Source: Candidatus Sericytochromatia bacterium
GTDB taxonomy: Bacteria; Cyanobacteriota; Sericytochromatia; JACMPN01
Direction of reading: 5' to 3'
Assembly (NCBI GenBank): GCA_014377495.1
Contig: JACMPN010000505.1
Span: 1 to 16,220, forward strand
DNA: 16,220 nucleotides
A program made the position numbers and the translations under genes. Below are positions 5,841 to 12,379 of this stretch, piece by piece (the stretch's first letter is position 1; every line of letters begins with the position of its first letter). The notes below the pieces were generated by a model. It had not been told where the DNA came from. It did no database searches and saw only the letters and a list, made by a program, of their open reading frames with translations.

Positions 5841-7678
5841 GCCACGACCTGCGGGTCGACCTCAGCCAGGTGACCCGCCGGTGGATCGCCCACCTCGTGA
5901 CGGATCCGCTGGTCGGTCCCCTGCAGCCTTGGCAGGGGCTCTATCACGACGTGATGGGTCAGCTCGGTGAATTCATCGAGGACCCGGATGGCTCGACCCT
6001 GCCGGAAGACTTCGGCTTGGCGGTGGGGTCGGCCTGGCAGCGCCAGCGCCTCCAGGCACCCGAGCGCTTCGACCGTTGCCTTTACTACCTCCAGGCTGCG
6101 CTCCAGGAGTACCTGGAACAATCCCGGACGACGCGGGTCCGGGTGGAGACGTTTTTCAGTGCCATGTTGCATGGCCTGCATGGGGCCGACCCGGCAGTCG
6201 TGGTGAGTGGGACGTTGCCGGAGGTCCGCCAGTGGCTGCCGACTTTGCCGGCGGCCCAGCAGGGCCTGCCGGCGATCGCCGAGGCCGTCGTCCGCGCCGC
6301 CAGGGTGGGCGGTCATTGGCAGGAAGCGGCGTTGTACTGGTGGGATGGGGCGACGGGCAACTATCTTCCTTTGCACGTTTCGGGCCCGTTTCCGCCGTTG
6401 GAGATCCTGCAGGCGGCAACCCTGCACGACCAGGCGCCCTGCCAGTGTGAGCCATACGTGGATCTGCGCCTGCCGGCGTTGCGCCTGTGGCAGCCGCTGC
6501 TCCGGGGTCAGGGCCTGCTGGGCTTGTCCCGGGAGGCCCTGATGCCGGTCCAGCTCCAGGAGTTGCACGCCGTGATGACCTTTGCCGCCCAGACCGAAGT
6601 CGTGTTGGACCAGGCCGAGGAGCTGGCCCGCAGCCAGGCGAGCCGCCATCAGTTGAGCCGCCAAGTGGTCGAGTTGGCGACGGCCACGTCGGAGCTGACG
6701 CTGGTGCGCGAGATCTTCCAGCTGGTCCGTCAGGCCGGGGATGCGGAGTCCCTCGTGGCCTTGCTGCTGGCCCACCTGCGTGGGGTGATGGTCGCCGCTC
6801 GCTGTGAACTCTGGCTGCTCGACCCTGCCCGTGAGGGGCTCGAATGGCGGTCCGCGTGCGGGGGCGACACCGGCACGAGCCGGAGGCCGGTGACCGAGAC
6901 GGCTTGGCTGGCGACCGGTGCGGCGTTGACCCTGGTGCCCGTCCTGGCGGACGAGACGCCGGGCGGCTCAGGCCGGGGACGTAGCCGTGGTCGACACAAG
7001 CGGCTGATCATGCCCATCTGCGCGAGCGATCGCTGGATCGGTTCGATCGAATTCGTCAGAGACGCCACCGTGTCCGTGTTCACCGAAGCGGACCGCCTGT
7101 TGGCTGAGTCTCTGGCCGGTTTTATCGCGCCGCTCGTGCAACAGTTGGCCTTGCAGGACCAACTGACCACGCAGGCCAGTCTCGATGTGCTGACGGGCCT
7201 GCCCCATCGCCTCCGTCTCCGCCAGCTGCTTGACCAGCAACTCGGTCAGGCCCGACGCGAAGGTCAGCCGTTCAGCTTGCTGCTGGCCGATATCGACGGT
7301 CTCGACGCATACAACCAGAGCCTTGGTTTCCCGGTCGGCGACGCGCTGTTGCGCCATTTGGGCCGCCAGATCGCCGGCTGCCTCGCGGATGGCGCCCGGG
7401 TCGGCCGCTGGGGCGGCGACGAGTTTTTGATCCTCCTGCCGCATGAGGGCCGTCCCGAGGCGCTGCGGACGGCACGCCGGATCTACGAAGTCTGCTGTCG
7501 GCGATATGAGGGGAACGGCGTCAGCATCATGCCCACCGTGAGTCTGGGGATCGTCACCGACGAGGGTGACGGGGCCGATCCCGAGGCGTTGCTGCGTGCG
7601 GCCCAGCAGGAAATGCAAGCTGCCAAAGGCAAGCGGGACCAGCGTTTGCTGGCCCAGTTCTGGGAGCAAGACTCATGA
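5816..7678 (+). CDS. GAF-GGDEF protein, predicted diguanylate cyclase
   Basis: Protein of 620 residues, cytoplasmic. Residues 1-140 are all-helical, like the N-terminal sensor or oligomerisation domains seen in RsbR-type proteins (weak call). Two GAF-like segments follow at about 150-265 and 295-445, then a linker helix and a GGDEF domain (about 450-615). The catalytic signature RWGGDEF is intact (GGDEF 533-537), as is the metal-binding DID (492-494), so synthesis of cyclic-di-GMP from GTP is expected. The inhibitory I-site RxxD, expected at 524-527, reads ADGA. The usual LPNR reads LPHR, and DxDxFKxxND reads DIDGLDAYNQ, so the domain is divergent. The GAF domains have no recognised ligand. 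It starts inside the kinase gene and ends with ATGA overlapping the response regulator. Confidence 0.88.
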   Translation: MLLEHWFLGHDLRVDLSQVTRRWIAHLVTDPLVGPLQPWQGLYHDVMGQLGEFIEDPDGSTLPEDFGLAVGSAWQRQRLQAPERFDRCLYYLQAALQEYLEQSRTTRVRVETFFSAMLHGLHGADPAVVVSGTLPEVRQWLPTLPAAQQGLPAIAEAVVRAARVGGHWQEAALYWWDGATGNYLPLHVSGPFPPLEILQAATLHDQAPCQCEPYVDLRLPALRLWQPLLRGQGLLGLSREALMPVQLQELHAVMTFAAQTEVVLDQAEELARSQASRHQLSRQVVELATATSELTLVREIFQLVRQAGDAESLVALLLAHLRGVMVAARCELWLLDPAREGLEWRSACGGDTGTSRRPVTETAWLATGAALTLVPVLADETPGGSGRGRSRGRHKRLIMPICASDRWIGSIEFVRDATVSVFTEADRLLAESLAGFIAPLVQQLALQDQLTTQASLDVLTGLPHRLRLRQLLDQQLGQARREGQPFSLLLADIDGLDAYNQSLGFPVGDALLRHLGRQIAGCLADGARVGRWGGDEFLILLPHEGRPEALRTARRIYEVCCRRYEGNGVSIMPTVSLGIVTDEGDGADPEALLRAAQQEMQAAKGKRDQRLLAQFWEQDS

Positions 7679-8055
7679 CTCACCTGATCGCCCGCAAGCG
7701 GGTATTGATTGCGGAAGACGAGACGGGGCTGCGCACCCTGATGCGGGACACGATCGCCGGCGACTACGAGGTCCTCGAGGCGGCGACCGGTCAGCAGGCC
7801 CTGCGCGTCGCCGAGACTTACCGGCTGGATGCCATCCTGCTGGATATCGGCATGTCCGAAACCGACGGACTGACCGTGTGTCGGTTGCTGAAGTCGTTTC
7901 CGGACATGGCCTCGGTGCGGGTGATCATGACCTCGGGCCGGGCCGACGGACAGCGGGGCCGGTCCAGCTTCGATGTCGGGGCTGACTATTTCCTCCCCAA
8001 GCCCTTTACCCCACAGGCGCTGCGACAGTTGCTGCAGATTGCCTGCTCCAATTGA
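7675..8055 (+). CDS. Single-domain response regulator (receiver)
   Basis: Protein of 126 residues consisting only of a receiver domain. The acidic pocket is Glu14-Asp15 (LIAEDE), the phospho-acceptor is Asp57 (LLDIGM), the switch residue is Thr86 (VIMTSG), and the conserved lysine is Lys109 (PKPF). There is no output domain, so it acts through a partner protein or as a phosphate shuttle, as CheY and Spo0F do. The ATG overlaps the stop of the GGDEF gene (ATGA at 7675-7678), so translation is coupled and it is the third gene of the operon. The kinase two genes upstream is the probable phosphate donor; the HPt protein encoded at 8838-9248 could receive phosphate from it. Confidence 0.93.
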   Translation: MTHLIARKRVLIAEDETGLRTLMRDTIAGDYEVLEAATGQQALRVAETYRLDAILLDIGMSETDGLTVCRLLKSFPDMASVRVIMTSGRADGQRGRSSFDVGADYFLPKPFTPQALRQLLQIACSN

Positions 8056-8100
8056 GCGGTGACTGTGGCGATCGCTGCGACACACGGAGCGCGGTTGGGC

Positions 8101-8106
8101 TAGCAT
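8101..8106 (+). promoter_or_regulatory. Possible -10 element of the lipase gene
   Basis: TAGCAT would place the transcription start at about 8113, the A of the lipase ATG, suggesting a leaderless or near-leaderless message. No good -35 is visible. The GGAGG at 8107-8111 is only one base from the ATG, too close for a normal ribosome binding site. Confidence 0.25.
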
Positions 8107-8112
8107 GGAGGC

Positions 8113-8841
8113 ATGATTTCCCCATTTTCAACCACCCTGAAACGGGGCTGGATCCGGGCCCGATCCATTGTCGCGATTGGCCTGCTGTGCGTCATGGGGC
8201 TGGCGCCGCCGGCTGCAGCTGCCGCAGCGCCGCCGGTGCTCTGCGTCCACGGGATCGATGACACCAGTCAGACCATCGCACCGGTCGTGCGGGCCCTGCA
8301 CACCGCCGGCTGGTCCGACGTGACGGCCTGTGACATGGTGCCGAGCAACGGCGACGCCGGGATCGCCGTCCTGGCCGGCCAGGTGCAGATGGCCGCCACT
8401 GCCCTACGGCAGCGGACCGGCGCAGCCCAGATCGACGTGGTGGCCTTCAGCATGGGGGCGCTCGTCACCCGGTATTGGCTGCAGCGGTTGGGTGGACAGG
8501 CGGAGGTCCGACGGTTCGTCTCGATCTCGGGGCCCCATCACGGGACATGGACGGGCTATGCCCGTTGGAACAGCGGCGGCGGCGACATGCGCCCCGACAG
8601 CGCCCTGCTCCAGGACCTCGCCCGTGACCCGCTGCCCTGGGGCGCCGTGCAGGTATTCACCCTGTGGACGCCCTTTGACCTGATGGTCGTGCCGGCCAGC
8701 AGCGGTCGCCTGGACGGTGCGACGGAGCGGATCATCCCGGTCCTCGTCCATCCCTGGATGCTGTGGGACGGCCGGGTCCATGCCGCCATCATCGCCGCCC
8801 TGCGCTCCCCGGTGCCTGACGTCGCACCGGTCGCCCACTAG
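8113..8841 (+). CDS. Exported alpha/beta-hydrolase, lipase (EstA/PGAP1-like)
   Basis: Protein of 242 residues. Residues 1-38 form a Sec signal peptide: basic n-region (Lys10, Arg11, Arg15, Arg17), hydrophobic core IVAIGLLCVMGLA, and an alanine-rich cleavage region. The mature part has the oxyanion motif VLCVHGIDD (42-50), nucleophile elbow AFSMG with Ser113, and likely Asp189 (TPFDLMV) and His213 (VHPWML), the order and spacing of small class-2 lipases. Cys44 and Cys73 could form a disulfide outside the cytoplasm. It would hydrolyse ester bonds of lipids; the substrate is unknown, and no lipase foldase is nearby. It begins 57 bases after the response regulator, so read-through from that operon is possible. 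The 3' end overlaps the convergent HPt gene by 3-4 bases. Confidence 0.85.
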   Translation: MISPFSTTLKRGWIRARSIVAIGLLCVMGLAPPAAAAAAPPVLCVHGIDDTSQTIAPVVRALHTAGWSDVTACDMVPSNGDAGIAVLAGQVQMAATALRQRTGAAQIDVVAFSMGALVTRYWLQRLGGQAEVRRFVSISGPHHGTWTGYARWNSGGGDMRPDSALLQDLARDPLPWGAVQVFTLWTPFDLMVVPASSGRLDGATERIIPVLVHPWMLWDGRVHAAIIAALRSPVPDVAPVAH

Positions 8842-9248
8842 CGCATTGCCGCTGCGGCCGCCTCGGGATGGGGGCTTTGACTGGCAACCGTCATCGTCCG
8901 ATCGGCCGGGACGGCGGCGTGTAGCTCGGTCAACAGCCTGCGCCAGGTGGCCAAGTCCGCCGCATCGGGCGGCGTGCCGGTCTCAAGCCGCCGCAGGCAA
9001 GTCTGGTCGCCGCTTTGACCGAGCTGGGACACGTTCGGAAACCCGAAGGAACTCCCCGATCCCGCCAAACCATGAAAATGATGGGAGAGCTGCTTCAAGG
9101 CCGGCCGATCGTCGGGCATGGCAGCCAGTTGGGCAATCATCGCGGCGATCTGGTCGAACCGCCTGTGGACTTGGTCCAGGAAGACCTGGAACAAATCGGC
9201 CAGTTCGGGGTCGCCCGCAAAAGAGAAACCATCGGGAACCTGGGCCAT
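8838..9248 (-). CDS. HPt (histidine phosphotransfer) domain protein
   Basis: Protein of 136 residues, soluble and mostly helical. The core reads HHFHGLAGSGSSFGFPNVSQ (56-75). It fits the HPt variant H-x-L-A-G-S-G-x-x-F-G-F, which makes His59 the likely phospho-acceptor; in the classical HxxKG form the acceptor would be His56 and the lysine would be replaced. The second ATG (9248) was preferred over one at 9275 because GGAG lies 5 bases before it while the upstream ATG has no ribosome binding site. Helices before and after (ADLFQVFLDQVHRRFDQIAA; LATWRRLLTELHAAV) fit a four-helix bundle. It probably exchanges phosphate with the receiver protein encoded at 7675-8055. The C-terminus is a low-complexity alanine tail. 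Confidence 0.82.
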   Translation of the reverse strand: MAQVPDGFSFAGDPELADLFQVFLDQVHRRFDQIAAMIAQLAAMPDDRPALKQLSHHFHGLAGSGSSFGFPNVSQLGQSGDQTCLRRLETGTPPDAADLATWRRLLTELHAAVPADRTMTVASQSPHPEAAAAAMR

Positions 9249-9294
9249 CGTCACTCCACATCCTCCGTGATTCATGCGTTATCGCAATCATTCC

Positions 9295-9300
9295 ATCATA
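9295..9300 (-). promoter_or_regulatory. -10 element of the HPt gene
   Basis: On the minus strand this reads TATGAT, a 5 of 6 match to consensus, giving a start near 9288 and a leader of about 40 bases. The -35 position (9318-9323, ATCCAG) is poor, which suggests dependence on an activator. Confidence 0.4.
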
Positions 9301-9332
9301 ACGGGCGACTGTTGCAGCTGGATGTCGGATCC

Positions 9333-9348
9333 GTGACAGCAATGTCAC
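9333..9348. promoter_or_regulatory. Inverted repeat, possible activator site
   Basis: GTGACA-GCAA-TGTCAC is a perfect 6-bp inverted repeat with a 4-base centre, about 52 bases upstream of the predicted HPt start. It resembles CRP/FNR-type half-sites, but the GTGA-to-TCAC gap is 8 rather than 6, so the protein that binds it is not identified. Confidence 0.35.
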
Positions 9349-9570
9349 AAACGTCGCCAGTGTCCGGATGGCGGGCCTAGACCCGGGCTGGCACCAAGTC
9401 CTGCTGCCGGTCATCCCTCATCGGGTCATGTCGGATCGTTTCAGGCACAACGATTAGGATTCTGCCCGGCTGGGAACGAGGGGGCTGACCGATCAAGATT
9501 CCCGGTTGCCGTGCCAGCACCTTCCGCTTGCGGACCGGCGATTTTGCGGTGGGACCAGGTGCGAGGGCTC

Positions 9571-10125
9571 GTGAACGTTAGGTTACAGGATGTCCAGGAA
9601 CAGGGTGCGGTCACCCGGAGTCACCCGGGGGCTCGCGGGGCGCTGACCGGGCTCTTCGATCAACATGCCCCGGTCCTCTTTGCCGTGGCCCTGCAGATCC
9701 TCGGACGGTCCGTCGAGGCCGAGGAGACGGTGATCGCCGTCTTCCAGGGGCTCATGTCGGCACCGGAGACGTCCGGCGATCGCCAGGGGGTATGGGACAC
9801 CTGGCTGATGGCGACGACCCGGCGCCTGGCCCTGAAACGCCTGCAGCAGTTGCTGACGACCGAGGCGCCTTCCGCCTGGACTGACCCGCCCATGGCTGGT
9901 CCGGCTGCCCCCGCCTCGGAACGCCAGCAGGTCATCGCAGCCGCCATGCGCAGCCTCCCGGCCGACCGTCGCCAGATCATCGAGATGGCCTATTTCCAGG
10001 GACTGACACCGGTCGAGATCGCCACGGTGTTGCGACGGCCCGTGGGGTTCGTGACCGAGAGCCTGGCACTTGCCCTCGACCACCTGCAGACCCTGGCGAC
10101 CCACCTCTGGGGGACCGACCGGTGA
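9571..10125 (+). CDS. ECF-like RNA polymerase sigma factor
   Basis: Protein of 184 residues. Region 2 is about 24-92 (LFDQHAPVLFAVALQILGRS, 'EAEETVIAVFQ', 'WLMATTRRLALKRL') and region 4 about 119-178 (SLPADRRQIIEMAYFQGLTP, 'VEIATVLRRPVGFVTESLAL'), with no region 3, as in ECF factors. The recognition helix is unusual: the common 'GTVKSRL' appears as 'GFVTESL', losing the basic residues that usually touch the -35. The start is uncertain. GTG at 9571 (GAGGG just upstream) was preferred over GTG at 9511 because codon bias is weak before 9571. The stop overlaps the anti-sigma GTG by 4 bases, so the two are translationally coupled. Confidence 0.8.
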   Translation: MNVRLQDVQEQGAVTRSHPGARGALTGLFDQHAPVLFAVALQILGRSVEAEETVIAVFQGLMSAPETSGDRQGVWDTWLMATTRRLALKRLQQLLTTEAPSAWTDPPMAGPAAPASERQQVIAAAMRSLPADRRQIIEMAYFQGLTPVEIATVLRRPVGFVTESLALALDHLQTLATHLWGTDR

Positions 10126-10934
10126 TCTGTGTGGATGCCCGCCCCCTCTGCGGGGCCTATGCGCTGGAACTGCTCGATGACAGTCTGTTGGCGGGTTTGG
10201 CGCAGCATCTGCAGACCTGCCTGGAGTGCTGGGAGGTCTGTACGGCCGTGCGCCGGGTCGCCGGTGCCATCGGCTATGCGGCCCCGCCCGCGGCCCTGCC
10301 GCCGGGCATGAAGGAACGCCTGTTCATCCGGCTCGACGAACCGACCGTGGCCGACGTCGTCCCGCCAGAGCCCCTGCCGGCCTTGGTGGGCCCGTCCCGT
10401 CCGGACCCGTGGCGCCGACGGCTGGCCGGCGGACTGCTAGGTGTGGCGACCGCGGTGACCACTTGGACGTACGTGGCCCTCACCGGGCACCAGGCTGTGC
10501 TGCAGGCCCGGATTGCCGAGGCTGTCGTCCAGCGGGATCGGGCCCTGGCCCGGGTCCAGCGCCTCGAAACACAGGCGCGTGTCGCCACGGCCCTGCCGGC
10601 TACCGACGTGCGGTCCGCCTCGCTGGAAGGTGGACGCCGCATGCCCTTTGCCCGGGCCCGGCTCTCCTGGCAGCTCCGGGAGCAGAGCTGGCTGCTCAGC
10701 GCGGAGAATCTCGCCCCGCTGCGCCCCGGTCAGGTATACGTGCTCTGGGCCGTCTGTGGGGCCATGCCGGTCCACCTGGGCGTCCTCGGTCCCCTGCCGG
10801 CGACCGGGCCGGCCCTGGTCAAGGTGTTTTTGCCAAAGCTGCCGGCAAAACCGGTGGCGGCGATGGTGACGGTCGAAACCGCCACGCCGGTGACCAAACC
10901 CGGCGGCGACGTGGCTTTGATGGGCTTGTTGTAA
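10122..10934 (+). CDS. RskA-type zinc anti-sigma factor
   Basis: Protein of 270 residues starting at a GTG that overlaps the sigma stop (GTGA). The N-terminal 45 residues form the sigma-binding ZAS domain with the zinc motif HxxxCxxC (His29, Cys33, Cys36) inside LAQHLQTCLECWEVC. One membrane segment lies at about 101-121 (LAGGLLGVATAVTTWTYVAL) after the basic WRRR, placing the C-terminus outside the cytoplasm. A coiled-coil stretch at about 125-152 leads to an RskA-like beta domain (LSWQLREQSWLLSAENLAPL, then 'VYVLWAVCGAMPVHLGVLGP'). It should hold the sigma factor at the membrane until a signal releases it, commonly by proteolysis in this family. No third gene of the system is next to it. 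Confidence 0.85.
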   Translation: MICVDARPLCGAYALELLDDSLLAGLAQHLQTCLECWEVCTAVRRVAGAIGYAAPPAALPPGMKERLFIRLDEPTVADVVPPEPLPALVGPSRPDPWRRRLAGGLLGVATAVTTWTYVALTGHQAVLQARIAEAVVQRDRALARVQRLETQARVATALPATDVRSASLEGGRRMPFARARLSWQLREQSWLLSAENLAPLRPGQVYVLWAVCGAMPVHLGVLGPLPATGPALVKVFLPKLPAKPVAAMVTVETATPVTKPGGDVALMGLL

Positions 10935-10996
10935 TCAGGCCGCCTCGTCGCCCGGCTCCACTGGGATCGGCGGCAACGCAGCGCTCAGGCAGCCCG

Positions 10997-11281
10997 CTAG
11001 GGTGACGCGGGGCCGTCGGCGATGTTGGACAGGGTCAGCACCAGGAGGGGTTCGGAGTCCGGAGGTGCCTGGTTGCAGCGGGCGTTCAGCCGCATGACCA
11101 GATGGCCCACCCGGGGAAAAACATGGTCGATTTGCAGTTCCTGGATGCCCCTGCCACGGGCCATCACAGTCTCCAGCAGGGACTGCAGGCTGGGGATCTG
11201 CCCGACCCTGTCGCCCAGATACTCGACGAGGGTCATGGCGATCGAATACGCCGCCTCGCCCGTGGCGCAGCGGGGCACTTA
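10997..11281 (-). pseudogene. Remnant of a CheB/CheR hybrid gene with internal deletion
   Basis: The minus strand encodes about 93 residues that join two non-adjacent parts of CheB-CheR hybrid proteins. The first is the SAM-binding CheR motif, VPRCATGEAAYSIAMTLVEY, normally 'WVPGCATGEEAYS'. It passes directly into 'IPSLQSLLETVMARG', 'IDHVFPRVGHLVMRLNAR' and 'LLVLTLSNIADG', which match the PAS-like part downstream of CheR ('EVEHDFPGIGRRVMLLNARR', 'LLAIEDIT'). The several hundred residues normally between them are gone. A stop (TAA at 11281-11279) occupies the place of the conserved Trp, with 'IPVRI' still readable before it. A second frame with good codon bias (ending 'LPPIPVEPGDEAA' at 10935) may be its frameshifted tail. 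It should not make a working methyltransferase. Confidence 0.7.
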
Positions 11282-11556
11282 GATGCGGACTGGAATTTGG
11301 ATCATGCGCTGGTTTGTGTATGGTCCTAGTGATCAGGGTTGTGGCGTGTGTAAATTGTGAGAATAAGGCTATCAGGTGATTTGGTGCTCGTTGTTTGACA
11401 GTGTGCGGGTGTAGAGTGGGTGTGGCCAAGTAGTCATAGGGGTTTGGGCGATTGTGGAATCGGGGATTCCGGCGCTGACGCCGCTGGCGAGGGCCGAGCG
11501 TTGCCATTATGTCCCGACCGGACTGATCCCGTCGGGCACCTGTCAGGAAGCGAACG
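11282..11556. other. G+T-rich, C-poor intergenic stretch
   Basis: About 275 bases between the pseudogene and the lipoprotein gene. In 11341-11460 I count 48 G, 38 T, 23 A and 11 C on the plus strand, a very strong skew in an otherwise C- and G-rich window. A hairpin GGAATC-GGG-GATTCC (11456-11470) follows, then a second weaker one (CCCGAC...GTCGGG, about 11514-11537). A TTGACA is at 11395-11400 but has no -10 at proper spacing. No ORF with convincing codon bias is present. Function unknown; part may be decayed sequence of the adjacent pseudogene. Confidence 0.5.
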
Positions 11557-12297
11557 ATGCAAACAATGCGAACGATGAAAGCAGCCACTCAGCCACTGTG
11601 CCGCCTGGCCCTGGTTGCCACGTTGCTCGGTGCCTGCGCACCGTTGACCCCGACGGCGCCCACCGCCGGATTTGGCACCCGCTCGGAGGATGCGGGCGTC
11701 GACGCCGACGCCAACCGCAATGGCCAGCCCAAACCACCGGCCACGCCCTCACGGCCGGTGCAGCCGCCCAAACCACGTCCGACACCCCGGGCGACGAAAC
11801 CCGCCCCCAAACCCCGGCCGTCCGCCGGGATGCCGACCCGGCCCAACCCCACGCCCTATCCCGGGGGGAATTACCCCGGCGGGAATTATCCCGGTGGAAA
11901 TTACCCGGGCCGGCACCTCCCGTATCCAGGGGGCGGCTATTACCCCGCACCGGATTACGACCGGTATCCGGACCACCTCCAGGCCCAGACCAAAATCACC
12001 CGGGTCTGGACTGAAGCCGTGGGCACCGGCGGCTTTACAATCAACTGGACGACCACCGCCCCGACGACCGGGATCGTCGAATGGGGGACGGACAGATTTG
12101 AGAGCCGCTCCGGGTGGCTAACCCCGGCCGACACCTATCACACTTACACGGTGACGGGTCTTGCGCCCGGCACGGAGTACCGCTACCGGGTCACGGCCCG
12201 GACCACCGACGGGACGGCAGTCCGCTCGCCGGAGATGCGGGAGACGACGGGTGCGAAACCATGGGCTCCAACGCCCGAGCCGACTCCGGAAGGCTAA
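11557..12297 (+). CDS. Proline-rich lipoprotein with C-terminal fibronectin-like domain
   Basis: Protein of 246 residues. Signal peptide with lipobox LGAC, lipidated Cys27 followed by Ala, so outer-membrane retention is plausible. Residues 55-100 are Pro/Lys/Arg-rich; residues 101-116 are three YPGGN repeats followed by further YPG-type units. Residues about 144-232 form a fibronectin type III-like or purple-acid-phosphatase N-terminal-like domain ('FTINWTTTAPTTGIVEWGT', 'HTYTVTGLAPGTEYRYRVTA'). The proline spacer would hold the domain away from the membrane, perhaps through peptidoglycan. Three ATGs occur within the first seven codons; the first is chosen because AGGAAG lies 6 bases before it. 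The gene ends just before a very strong hairpin. No partner gene indicates its ligand. Confidence 0.85.
   Translation: MQTMRTMKAATQPLCRLALVATLLGACAPLTPTAPTAGFGTRSEDAGVDADANRNGQPKPPATPSRPVQPPKPRPTPRATKPAPKPRPSAGMPTRPNPTPYPGGNYPGGNYPGGNYPGRHLPYPGGGYYPAPDYDRYPDHLQAQTKITRVWTEAVGTGGFTINWTTTAPTTGIVEWGTDRFESRSGWLTPADTYHTYTVTGLAPGTEYRYRVTARTTDGTAVRSPEMRETTGAKPWAPTPEPTPEG
11857..11910 (+). repeat. 15-bp tandem repeat encoding YPGGN
   Basis: Three consecutive 15-base units (11857-11871, 11872-11886, 11887-11901), each TAY CCC GGn GGn AAT-like, plus a partial fourth. Differences are mostly at third positions, so the amino-acid repeat is kept while the DNA varies. Confidence 0.8.
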
Positions 12298-12305
12298 TCC
12301 ACACT

Positions 12306-12339
12306 CAAAGGCGGCCAGCACACGTGCTGGCCGCCTTTG
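12306..12339. terminator. Strong, probably bidirectional hairpin terminator
   Basis: CAAAGGCGGCCAGCAC, two bases, then GTGCTGGCCGCCTTTG: a 16-bp perfect stem, 8 bases after the lipoprotein stop and 40 bases beyond the stop of the convergent DUF5069 gene. AAAG/CTTT at the base gives short U-runs in both directions. Confidence 0.8.
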
Positions 12340-12379
12340 TCATGGGCAGACCGATCGTCCACCCGTGGCACCGTCTGGC

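Larger units (their letters stand above)
9249..9570. other. Divergent intergenic region between HPt and sigma factor genes
   Basis: About 320 bases without a supported gene. It holds the HPt -10 and the inverted repeat listed separately. A GGGAAC at 9472-9477, followed 15 bases later by GATCAAG, loosely resembles an ECF-type promoter and could reflect autoregulation of the sigma factor, but the spacing is not standard. No RNA gene was recognised. Confidence 0.4.

Noticed and set aside
9276..9303. CGTTAT...ATAACG inverted repeat near the HPt start
   Set aside because: 15-base gap and short arms; likely chance in a region richer in A and T.
9333..9348. Canonical CRP site
   Set aside because: The gap between GTGA and TCAC is 8, not the 6 of CRP, so only a generic operator is proposed.
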